The notes under the pieces: model-generated
Database searches by the model: none
What the model was told of the DNA's origin: nothing
The model's input: the letters and a program-made list of their open reading frames with translations, nothing else
Part shown: piece by piece, positions 26,946-33,446 of the stretch
Position numbering within the stretch: position 1 is the stretch's first letter
Layout: each line of letters starts with the position of its first letter
Assembly: GCF_001553005.1 (NCBI RefSeq)
Contig: NZ_KQ959860.1
Coordinates: 1 to 33,446 of the forward strand
Source of the DNA: Gemelliphila asaccharolytica
Lineage (GTDB): Bacteria; Bacillota; Bacilli; Staphylococcales; Gemellaceae
Length of the DNA: 33,446 bases
Direction of reading: 5' to 3'
Made by a program: the position numbers and the translations under genes

Positions 26946-27434
26946 TTAAATATATTCTATTCTTTCTATTTTTTCGTTATCTCCGTCACTGTCTTCTTCT
27001 ACTTCTTTAATTTTTTCTTTTCTTACTAGCATTAATATAGCAACTAATAAGTATATAATTGATGGAATAAGAATATAAAATGTTGTTATAAAGCTTAAAA
27101 CGACAGAAATTAGAAATAAAATCGCTGATAATATTCTTTTTTTCATTATTAATGTGGCTACAAGTGCAACTAAAAAAGTAATAATTAAAATTATAGCATA
27201 TGTAATAAGTATAGGTTTTATTACCCCTAATATGACATCTGTACCATAATTAGAAACGTCATACCCTGATTGTGCTATTGATTTTTCAAATTCATTTTTA
27301 AATTCAGGGTTATTTATTATATCTTGGGTATATCCTGAAAAAGCAATTATTCCTACTGTTGCTGTTATTATTAACATTATAACATTTGCTATCCACGCTA
27401 ATGTTTTTTCTATTTTCCTTGAAAATTTCTTCAT
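26946..27434 (-). CDS. Small membrane protein, DUF4064-like
   Basis: 162 residues: an N-terminal helix (about 12-32), an extracytoplasmic stretch of about 45 residues, two or three further helices (about 73-98, 103-135) and an acidic cytoplasmic tail rich in E and D. The pattern KIEKTLAWIANVIMLIITATVG followed by NPEFKNEF, and later LISVVLSF, resembles the DUF4064 family of unknown function. AGGAGG lies before the ATG and an extended -10 is upstream, so it is a stand-alone gene. Confidence 0.75.
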   Translation of the reverse strand: MKKFSRKIEKTLAWIANVIMLIITATVGIIAFSGYTQDIINNPEFKNEFEKSIAQSGYDVSNYGTDVILGVIKPILITYAIILIITFLVALVATLIMKKRILSAILFLISVVLSFITTFYILIPSIIYLLVAILMLVRKEKIKEVEEDSDGDNEKIERIEYI

Positions 27435-27525
27435 TTTTTCCTCCTAATTATTCACTCTAGTCCCCTAAATTATCAATACAAATGGGGAGAAATTTTTAAT
27501 TATTTTTAAAGCTTTCATTTTTTTT

Positions 27526-27534
27526 ATTATATCA
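27526..27534 (-). promoter_or_regulatory. Extended -10 promoter of the DUF4064-like gene
   Basis: The minus strand reads TGATATAAT about 90 bases before the start codon, without a clear -35. In the same divergent gap (27435-27804), TCCCC/GGGGA (about 27462-27488) forms a small inverted repeat; otherwise the gap is AT-rich with only the MATE promoter. Confidence 0.4.
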
Positions 27535-27754
27535 TATTTAGCAAAATTTATAGAAAATTATTATTTATTTTTGACTATTTTTCTTATTATTTTTAATTAT
27601 ACTTTATAATTCAATTATATAAAAATTATAATATCTTTTAAATGAAAATCTTTTTTTATTTTTTTTATATTTTTTTATAAAAACTTTTTTTATAACCATT
27701 AAAGCATTTACATAAAAAAAGATAAAATAAAAACGTTTGAAAAAATATTTACCC

Positions 27755-27783
27755 TTGATTTTTCAAAAAAACAAGTATATAAT
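27755..27783 (+). promoter_or_regulatory. SigmaA-type promoter of the MATE transporter gene
   Basis: TTGATT (27755-27760) and TATAAT (27778-27783) with a 17-base spacer. The start codon lies 22 bases downstream. A palindromic AAACGTTT core just upstream (about 27731-27738) resembles the centre of a CcpA cre site. Confidence 0.75.
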
Positions 27784-27804
27784 AAACGGTTACGGAGGTA
27801 GATT

Positions 27805-29136
27805 ATGAACGATATGTCTAAAGGCAAGATATTGCCACAAATTTTAAATTTCGCATTTTTCGTTTTCATTGGAGGGTTAATGCAAAACTTGTATCTTGTT
27901 ATTAACTCAATAATTCTTGGTCAATTTGTAGGAAATTTAGCACTTGCATCTATTGGTATTGCAAGTACAATTAACTTTGTTGTTATTGGTTTTTGTATGG
28001 GAATAACTCAAGGTTTTAGTATTAATATGGCACAAAGTTTTGGTGCAGGGGACTTTGTGAGGCTTAGAAAATTATGTTACAATGCTAAACTATTAACTTT
28101 TTATACTGGAGTTGTTTTAACTGTCGTTTTGGCAATCATTAACACTCCCTTACTTAAACTTATGGGAACTCCTAGTGTTCTTTTTGATATGACACATAGC
28201 TTCCTTTTTGTTTTGTATCTTGGTTGTATTCCACTACTTTATTATAATCTTTATTCAGGTATTTTAAGAAGTGTTGGTAATAGTGTTATGCCTATAGTAT
28301 TCTTATCATTATCAGTTGTCATGAATACAATTTTAACTTATATTTTTGTTTCTGCTTTTAATTTAGAACTTGTAGGAACAGCAATTTCTACTATAATTAG
28401 TCAAAGCATTTCGGTTTTTTTCTCTATGCTTTATGTGAAAAAAAAATATCCTATTCTTTCTATTAATAAAGAAGAAAAAATCAAAGATAAACATTTAATG
28501 AAAAGACTTTTAAATCAAGGTATTCCTATGGGATTACAATTTTCATTTACAGGTATTGGATTTATGGTAGTTCAAAGCTTTTTAAATAGTTTTGATACAG
28601 TTTACATAGCTGGTTACAGTATTGCTACAAGAATTCAAAACATACTTAATAATATTTATGTTGCTATTGGTGCTGCTGTAGCTACTTTTACAAGCCAAAA
28701 TTTTGGAGCAAGAAAATATCATAGAATTAAAAAAGGAGTTACCTCTGCTGCTATTGTGAGTGTTTGTTTAAGTTTAGTTTCTGCTTTTATAATCACCCAT
28801 TATGGTGAAGCTATAGCAGGATTATTTTCTAAAGATAAAACTCCTGAACTTATAGGAGCTACTACTAATTATTTTAATACTGTATTTTGGGGTTATCCTA
28901 TCTTGTCACTTTTAATTCTATATAGAAATGCTCTTCAAGGTCATGGACTTGCTTTTATAGCTATGTGCGCAGGATTTGTAGAGCTTGGTCTTAGAATTTG
29001 TGTCGTTGTATTTTATACAGGACAATATGGATATGATGCTATATGTCATGCCGACCTTGTCGCTTGGGTGGCAACTGGACTGGTAATCATGATAATGTAT
29101 TACTTCTTCCAATTTAGAAAATATACCTATAGGTAG
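27805..29136 (+). CDS. MATE-family multidrug efflux transporter
   Basis: 443 residues with twelve membrane helices in two six-helix halves. The first half starts with the typical GGLMQNLYLVINSIILGQFVGNLALASIGIA; the second has GIPMGLQFSFTGIGFMVVQSFLNSFDTVYIAGYSIATRIQN. MATE pumps export cationic drugs using Na+ or H+ gradients; the substrate here is unknown. GGAGG six bases before the ATG decides the start. It is a single-gene transcript, convergent with ccpA. Confidence 0.93.
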   Translation: MNDMSKGKILPQILNFAFFVFIGGLMQNLYLVINSIILGQFVGNLALASIGIASTINFVVIGFCMGITQGFSINMAQSFGAGDFVRLRKLCYNAKLLTFYTGVVLTVVLAIINTPLLKLMGTPSVLFDMTHSFLFVLYLGCIPLLYYNLYSGILRSVGNSVMPIVFLSLSVVMNTILTYIFVSAFNLELVGTAISTIISQSISVFFSMLYVKKKYPILSINKEEKIKDKHLMKRLLNQGIPMGLQFSFTGIGFMVVQSFLNSFDTVYIAGYSIATRIQNILNNIYVAIGAAVATFTSQNFGARKYHRIKKGVTSAAIVSVCLSLVSAFIITHYGEAIAGLFSKDKTPELIGATTNYFNTVFWGYPILSLLILYRNALQGHGLAFIAMCAGFVELGLRICVVVFYTGQYGYDAICHADLVAWVATGLVIMIMYYFFQFRKYTYR

Positions 29137-29166
29137 CAAATTGATTTTATAAATTAATATTAAAAA

Positions 29167-29215
29167 AAACTATAATCACAGTAAAGGACTCGCTTTACCA
29201 GAGATTATAGTTTTT
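29167..29215. terminator. Strong bidirectional terminator between the MATE gene and ccpA
   Basis: AAACTATAATC (29167-29177) pairs with GATTATAGTTT (29203-29213), enclosing a second hairpin GTAAAG/CTTTAC (29181-29186/29193-29198). T and A runs flank it. It serves the MATE gene and possibly ccpA. Confidence 0.85.
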
Positions 29216-29379
29216 ATTTTTATCAAAGTCTTTTTTTATTTATTATTTTAAGTTTCTTTTTACTAGATCTAACATCTTTTTCACTTCTTTTTATTAGCTA
29301 TCTGACCTTGTTTTGCCTTCTCCTAGCTTATTTATTTTCTATTAAGAAATAATTTTTATAAAATTTTTTATAAAATTTC

Positions 29380-29395
29380 GCTAAACTTTTTTAGC
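29380..29395 (-). terminator. Weak hairpin next to the ccpA stop codon
   Basis: GCTAAA (29380-29385) and TTTAGC (29390-29395) with a 4-base loop directly follow ccpA. The following minus-strand bases are AT-rich but not a clean U run. Between this and the strong terminator (29216-29379) I see no gene. Confidence 0.35.
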
Positions 29396-29398
29396 ATA

Positions 29399-30442
29399 TT
29401 ATATAGTTGTTTGTCTGTGAACTATTCTATGTGGTAAACACATTTCTTTATTATTTCTATTTAGTTTTTTCTCTTCTTCTTCATCATATTCTAAATTTTT
29501 TGATTTTGCTTTTTCTATGTCTATGACTTTTGTCAAAATTCTCATAGAAACTGCTCCTATATCAAAAATTGGGTGGAATAATGAAGATATCTTAGGTCTT
29601 ACCATATCTAATATTTTAGTGTTTTCAAATGATAAAACTTCTAATTCTTCTGGAATTTTTACTCCTACATCTTGAGCTTGTTGAACTATAGAAAGACTGA
29701 CTTCATCAAACATTGATAATACAACTTCTGCACCCACTTTTTGTATTCTACTATATAGTTGTTTATCACTTTCTTTATATGTTTTATACCCATCTATAAT
29801 TAAACCAGCATCAAATCTTTCATTCTCTTCTAATAACGCTCTCTTGTAGCCTGAAATTAATTTTTGAGCTTTTTGTGATTCATATGAACTTATAACTAAA
29901 GCTATTTTTTTTCTTCCTTTTTTAAGAAATTCTTTTACTGCGTCATATCCTGCTTTTTCATAATCTATATTTACCGAGTAAAATTCCCCTCCTACTGAGA
30001 TATTTCCACAAAGTACAACTGGAACTCTCATATCTTTTAGATATGCTCTTGATCTTTCTGACATAGAATGACCTAAATATAAAATCCCATCAACTTGTTT
30101 GCTCATAAATGAATCAAAAATCGATTTTTCTGTTTCACTATTATTGCATGAGTTAGCTAAGATAATATTATAATTATACATATTAGCTACTGATTCTATC
30201 CCACTTACCGCTTCTGCAGAAGCTAAATCTGAGATATCAGGAAGCACTATTCCTATAGTAGTAGTTTTTTTGCTAGCAAGTCCCCTCGCAACTGCATTAG
30301 GAGTGTAATTTAATTTTTTTATTGCTTCTTGTACTCTTAATTTAGTCCCTTCTTTAACATTTGGATTTTTATTAACCACTCTTGATACTGTTGCCATAGA
30401 CACCTTGGCCTCCTTGGCAACATCATAAATTGTAACTGTCAT
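29399..30442 (-). CDS. ccpA: Catabolite control protein A (CcpA)
   Basis: A 347-residue LacI/GalR regulator that, with HPr phosphorylated on serine, represses or activates carbon-metabolism genes at cre sites. The N-terminal MTVTIYDVAKEAKVSMATVSRVVN helix-turn-helix and YTPNAVARGLASKKTTTIGIVLPDIS hinge are nearly identical to staphylococcal and Bacillus CcpA. GAVSMRILTK (296-305) is in the HPr-contact region. A charged stretch at about 308-333 (IEKAKSKNLEYDEEEEKKL...) lengthens the region before the C-terminal LPHRIVHRQTT beyond the typical 330 or so residues. GGAGG lies before the ATG. It is divergent from ldh. Confidence 0.94.
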   Translation of the reverse strand: MTVTIYDVAKEAKVSMATVSRVVNKNPNVKEGTKLRVQEAIKKLNYTPNAVARGLASKKTTTIGIVLPDISDLASAEAVSGIESVANMYNYNIILANSCNNSETEKSIFDSFMSKQVDGILYLGHSMSERSRAYLKDMRVPVVLCGNISVGGEFYSVNIDYEKAGYDAVKEFLKKGRKKIALVISSYESQKAQKLISGYKRALLEENERFDAGLIIDGYKTYKESDKQLYSRIQKVGAEVVLSMFDEVSLSIVQQAQDVGVKIPEELEVLSFENTKILDMVRPKISSLFHPIFDIGAVSMRILTKVIDIEKAKSKNLEYDEEEEKKLNRNNKEMCLPHRIVHRQTTI

Positions 30443-30481
30443 CTTATCCTCCTCTCTTTTTATTAAAGCCTTTTCATTTTA

Positions 30482-30510
30482 ATTTTATCAGATTTTTTAT
30501 GTATTGTCCA
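30482..30510 (-). promoter_or_regulatory. SigmaA-type promoter of ccpA
   Basis: On the minus strand TGGACA (30510-30505) and TAAAAT (30487-30482) with a 17-base spacer. A perfect 8-base inverted repeat, CTTATTTT-ATG-AAAATAAG (30511-30529), abuts the -35. Confidence 0.7.
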
Positions 30511-30720
30511 CTTATTTTATGAAAATAAGATTTTTTCCTACAGATAAACAGTTTTCATTATTTTTACTAATATCTATAAAACCTTTTCTATTTCTTTCAA
30601 ATTATAGGTTTGTTTATAATAGTAATATATTTTTTCTTAATTTTCAAGCAATACGAATTTATCATTAATAACCGATAAATAAGCAATCAAAATACTTAAT
30701 TAAAAAGTTTGTCTTTTTTT

Positions 30721-30734
30721 TGAAAACGTGATTT
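30721..30734 (+). promoter_or_regulatory. Candidate CcpA (cre-like) site between ccpA and ldh
   Basis: TGAAAACGTGATTT matches the left half and centre of the cre consensus (TGNAANCG) but the right half is poor. It could be a CcpA operator acting on ldh or ccpA. The surrounding 30535-30934 gap holds no gene; it also has TATAAT boxes at 30814-30819 and 30875-30880, the second likely the ldh -10. Confidence 0.3.
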
Positions 30735-30934
30735 TTAAAATTTAAGTTTGACTTTTTCACTAACGCTGTCATAAATATCTAAAAAAAATTCTTTCATTTA
30801 ATAAAATTATATGTATAATGAAAAATGAAAATTATATTTTTTTGTTTTCGCTTTCTTTTTGAGCTTTTTTATGATATAATTTTTATGACAAAATAATACT
30901 TTATTTTGAAATAAAAAAATGGAGGAGTTTTCAT

Positions 30935-31888
30935 ATGAAAGCTAAAAATAGAAAAGTTGTATTAATAGGTGCAGGAATGGTTGGAATGAGCTTTGCTTAT
31001 CAACTATATTCAAGTGGTCTTTGCGAAGAATTAGGTCTTATCGACTTTTTCCCAGAAAAAGCTGAAGGTGAAGCAATGGACTTAAACCACGCTGGTGCAT
31101 TAGTACCACCAATTAAAGTAACATCTGGTGGATATGAACAATGTGCTGACGCTGATGTTATTGTTATCTGTGGTGGATTACCTCAAAAACCAGGTGAAAC
31201 AAGATTACAACTTGTTGACAAAAACATCAAAGTAGTAAAAGACATGGCAGATAAAATCAAAACTTCAGGATTTGACGGAGTTATTGTTATCGCATCTAAC
31301 CCAGTTGATGTTCTTACTAACGCTTTACAAAAATTCACAGGATTCCCTAAAAACCGCATAGTTGGTTCAGGTACTACACTTGATACTTCAAGATTACGTT
31401 ACATGGTTGGAGATACTCTAAACATAGCTCCTAACGCTGTTCGTGGTTATATCATGGGTGAACATGGTGACACTCAATTTGCAGCATGGTCAAATGTTTA
31501 TGTTTATGGTAAACCAATTGAAAAATACCTTGAAACAAGTGACAAACTAAACAAAGACGAACTTAAAAAAATCGAAGAAAGAGTTATGCGTGCAGCATAC
31601 GAAGTAATTAACCGTAAACGTGCTACATACTATGCAATCGGTATTTCTCTACTAGCTATAGTTAAAGCTATCTTACGTGACGAAAATACTGAACTTGCAG
31701 TAAGTGGATACTGTGATGGACAATACGGAGTTAAAGACCTTTACATCGGTGTTCCTGCTATAATAGGACGTGAAGGTGTAAGAGAAGTTGTTGAAATGGA
31801 ACTTTCTAAAGATGAATTAGAAAAAATGCAACACTCTGCAGGAGTATTAAGAAAAACTCTTAATGACGCATACAAAGTAGTAGAATAA
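30935..31888 (+). CDS. ldh: L-lactate dehydrogenase
   Basis: A 317-residue enzyme that reduces pyruvate to L-lactate with NADH, regenerating NAD+ in fermentation. The NAD-binding motif is GAGMVG (12-17); other visible residues are substrate-binding Arg90 in KPGETR, NPVD (122-125), Asp150 in the GTTLDTSRLR helix and catalytic His177 in GEHGDT. Length is typical of the bacterial tetrameric enzyme. GGAGG lies before the ATG. It uses many C-ending and preferred codons, unlike its neighbours, which fits high expression. Confidence 0.96.
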   Translation: MKAKNRKVVLIGAGMVGMSFAYQLYSSGLCEELGLIDFFPEKAEGEAMDLNHAGALVPPIKVTSGGYEQCADADVIVICGGLPQKPGETRLQLVDKNIKVVKDMADKIKTSGFDGVIVIASNPVDVLTNALQKFTGFPKNRIVGSGTTLDTSRLRYMVGDTLNIAPNAVRGYIMGEHGDTQFAAWSNVYVYGKPIEKYLETSDKLNKDELKKIEERVMRAAYEVINRKRATYYAIGISLLAIVKAILRDENTELAVSGYCDGQYGVKDLYIGVPAIIGREGVREVVEMELSKDELEKMQHSAGVLRKTLNDAYKVVE

Positions 31889-31935
31889 TCTCTACAAATT
31901 TTATTAATATTTTAGTCTAGGTATATGATTTTCTC

Positions 31936-31970
31936 ATCCCCTAAATCTTCAAAAGGTTTAGGGGATTTTT
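31936..31970 (+). terminator. Rho-independent terminator of ldh
   Basis: ATCCCCTAAA (31936-31945) pairs perfectly with TTTAGGGGAT (31957-31966), followed by T. Confidence 0.92.
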
Positions 31971-31980
31971 ATTATTTGAT

Positions 31981-32009
31981 TTGAAAAAATCGCATAAACA
32001 AGTTAAAAT
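31981..32009 (+). promoter_or_regulatory. SigmaA-type promoter of the surface protein gene
   Basis: TTGAAA (31981-31986) and TAAAAT (32004-32009) with a 17-base spacer, about 75 bases before the ATG. Confidence 0.6.
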
Positions 32010-32020
32010 AGAGTGATATT

Positions 32021-32053
32021 AAAAAATAAAAAAAATAAAAAAAATAAAAAATT
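32021..32053 (+). repeat. A-rich microsatellite in the 5' leader of the surface protein gene
   Basis: Tandem copies of the unit AAAAAAAT (about three full, with partial units at each end) lie between the promoter and the ribosome site. The length of such a tract can change by slippage. Confidence 0.7.
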
Positions 32054-32085
32054 ATCTGTCATTTTTTACAAAAAGGAGAAAAAAA

Positions 32086-33446
32086 ATGAAAAATTCACTT
32101 AAGAAATCTTTATCCGTAGCGTTAGCTACTATAACTATGCTAACTTGCTTTGCAAATCACACCTCAACACAAGCAAAAGATAAAGAAAAAATACCTCTAA
32201 TTTTAACATTCAACGCCCTTGAAAATCCGCATAGTGGCCACACATTTTATAGCGGAATAGGTCAAGGAAAATTTGATGAAATGTGGAAAAATTTACCCAT
32301 AACTGTCACAGACTCAAAAGGAAATGTCTTTAAATCAGAAAACTACTTTGTAGGTTATGATGGTAAACGAAGCGATAAAAATTTCGCAAGATATGGCGGA
32401 GAATACGAAGAGGGAGAAGAGGTAACTATAACAATAGATTCTAGCAAAATAACAGACGGTTATCATCTATCCTACGAAAATGACTATAAATACCTAAAAA
32501 AAGAGGGATATAATAAAATTGTTGTAAAAATAAAAAATGTCGAACAAACAAGAAAAGATATGCAGGTGAGAATTTCACTTGCATTTATGGACGTAAAATT
32601 CGACCTTCAAGGTGGAAATATAGACGGCAATAAAAACCCTATAACAAAAAGAGTAAATAAAGATAACACTACAAACTTCCCTAAAAACCCAAAAAAAGAA
32701 GGACTTATCTTTAACGGTTGGTACACAAAAACTCCAAAAAAACGTCCTGATGGTACCCCATACCCGCAACCAGATAAAATGTATTACTGGGACAAAAATA
32801 GTAGATTTTCTGACTATAATAGAGACTGGCAACTTTATAACGATCCAGCTATAGACCCCCTATATGATACAGTATTTTTGTTAAGAGCATCATGGGTAGC
32901 ACAAGTAAAATTTGACACTAACGGTGGAAATAAAATGGATGACATTTATCTTTATGAAAACACCAAAATACCAAAAAATAAAATTGAAAATCCGAAAAAG
33001 AAATATGCTAAATTCCTAAAATGGCTTAATGAGGACGGAGAAGAATATAATTTTGACTTGCCAGTTACAAAAAATACGATATTAAAAGCAAAATGGGAAG
33101 AATTTGCTACCCCAATAACAAAAAACATAGAAATTAAAAAAGGAGATCCTTTTGATTATAAAGAAGGAATAACTAATAAAGACAAATTACCGGCAGGAAC
33201 AACTTACTCTTTAAAAAATAATGTTGATACAACTGCCGTAGGAACTAAAGACGTAGTATGTATTGTCAAATATCCAAATGGAGATGAAAAAGAAATAACA
33301 TACAAATTAACTGTAAAAGAAAATTATCAAAAACCAAAAAACACACCTCCTCAATTAGAAGTAGCTGACAGAGAAATAGTAGTTGGAGAAACTTTAGACC
33401 TAAAAACATTAATAACAAAAGCAACAGACAAAGAAGACGGCGACTT
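32086..33446 (+). CDS. Secreted cell-surface protein with Listeria-Bacteroides-type repeats and a Rib-like domain (3' end outside the window)
   Basis: An open frame from the ATG to the window edge (453 codons, no stop). It starts with AAGGAG and a signal peptide (basic start, hydrophobic core about 8-22, likely cleavage after TQA at 30). Residues 35-168 form a region I do not recognise. Two InlB-B/Flg_new-like repeats follow: VKFDLQGGN...FNGWYT (170-270, with a long insertion) and VKFDTNGGN...LKAKW (274-337). Next is a Rib-like domain (about 341-411: PITKNIEIKKGD...LPAGTTYSL...VGTKDV) and the beginning of another Ig-like module (PPQLEVADREI). A C-terminal LPxTG anchor is expected but not visible. 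Likely an adhesin. Confidence 0.88.
   Translation, partial: MKNSLKKSLSVALATITMLTCFANHTSTQAKDKEKIPLILTFNALENPHSGHTFYSGIGQGKFDEMWKNLPITVTDSKGNVFKSENYFVGYDGKRSDKNFARYGGEYEEGEEVTITIDSSKITDGYHLSYENDYKYLKKEGYNKIVVKIKNVEQTRKDMQVRISLAFMDVKFDLQGGNIDGNKNPITKRVNKDNTTNFPKNPKKEGLIFNGWYTKTPKKRPDGTPYPQPDKMYYWDKNSRFSDYNRDWQLYNDPAIDPLYDTVFLLRASWVAQVKFDTNGGNKMDDIYLYENTKIPKNKIENPKKKYAKFLKWLNEDGEEYNFDLPVTKNTILKAKWEEFATPITKNIEIKKGDPFDYKEGITNKDKLPAGTTYSLKNNVDTTAVGTKDVVCIVKYPNGDEKEITYKLTVKENYQKPKNTPPQLEVADREIVVGETLDLKTLITKATDKEDGD

Noticed and set aside
30500..30515. DnaA-box-like TTGTCCACT
   Set aside because: Two mismatches to TTATCCACA and isolated; I saw no cluster of boxes in the larger gaps, so no origin is claimed.
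30653..30662. ComX-box-like TACGAATT
   Set aside because: One mismatch from TACGAATA, far from any competence gene; most likely chance in AT-rich sequence.
32575..32832. Minus-strand 85-codon frame
   Set aside because: It is a shadow of the surface protein gene, which continues through the whole region in the other strand.

Overview
The window looks like a chromosomal segment of a very AT-rich, low-GC Gram-positive bacterium of the Bacillales type. The best guess is Gemella or a close relative. Three things point there. A complete WalR-WalK-WalH-WalI-WalJ set is present, and WalK has an extracytoplasmic sensor domain (streptococci lack WalH/WalI and that domain). The gene orders yybS-gdpP-rplI-dnaB and sppA-yteJ-ytxK match Bacillus. 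A staphylococcal-type CcpA sits beside an L-lactate dehydrogenase, which fits a fermentative host-associated coccus. Genus assignment is inference. I see no rRNA, tRNA, CRISPR array, insertion sequence or prophage gene.

Layout. From 57 to 24261 every gene is on the minus strand, so it reads right to left. The wal cell-envelope operon (24261 to 18721) has a hairpin terminator overlapping the walI stop codon, just before walJ. Next come a GATE-domain membrane protein, then a tightly overlapping trio: a CapD-type UDP-sugar dehydratase, a degenerate glycosyltransferase fused to a GtrA-like membrane domain, and a YbaK/EbsC deacylase. After these are a NatA/NatB-like ABC exporter, an EamA transporter with a long untranslated leader, and a small sigma factor paired with a single-span membrane protein of unknown function. 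The replication/c-di-AMP module follows (yybS, gdpP, rplI, dnaB), then sppA, an RDD protein, a YtxK-like methyltransferase, a one-cysteine glutaredoxin-like protein and a YeiH-family membrane protein.

From 24.4 kb onward orientation is mixed. An FMN riboswitch with a terminator-type expression platform controls a riboflavin ECF transporter S component (ribU). Then come an NhaC-type antiporter, a small DUF4064-like membrane protein, a MATE efflux pump, ccpA, a divergent ldh, and the first 453 codons of a large secreted surface protein with Listeria-Bacteroides-type repeats and a Rib-like domain. That last gene runs off the right edge.

Functional themes are envelope homeostasis (WalRKHIJ, GdpP, CapD, SppA, surface protein), core replication/translation (DnaB, L9, YbaK) and central carbon control (CcpA with Ldh). 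Most genes are ordinary core genes. The parts most worth a second look are the sigma factor/membrane-protein pair, the pseudo-glycosyltransferase-GtrA fusion, the terminator inside the wal operon, the unexplained eamA leader, the charged insertion in CcpA, and the A-rich microsatellite before the surface-protein start codon.
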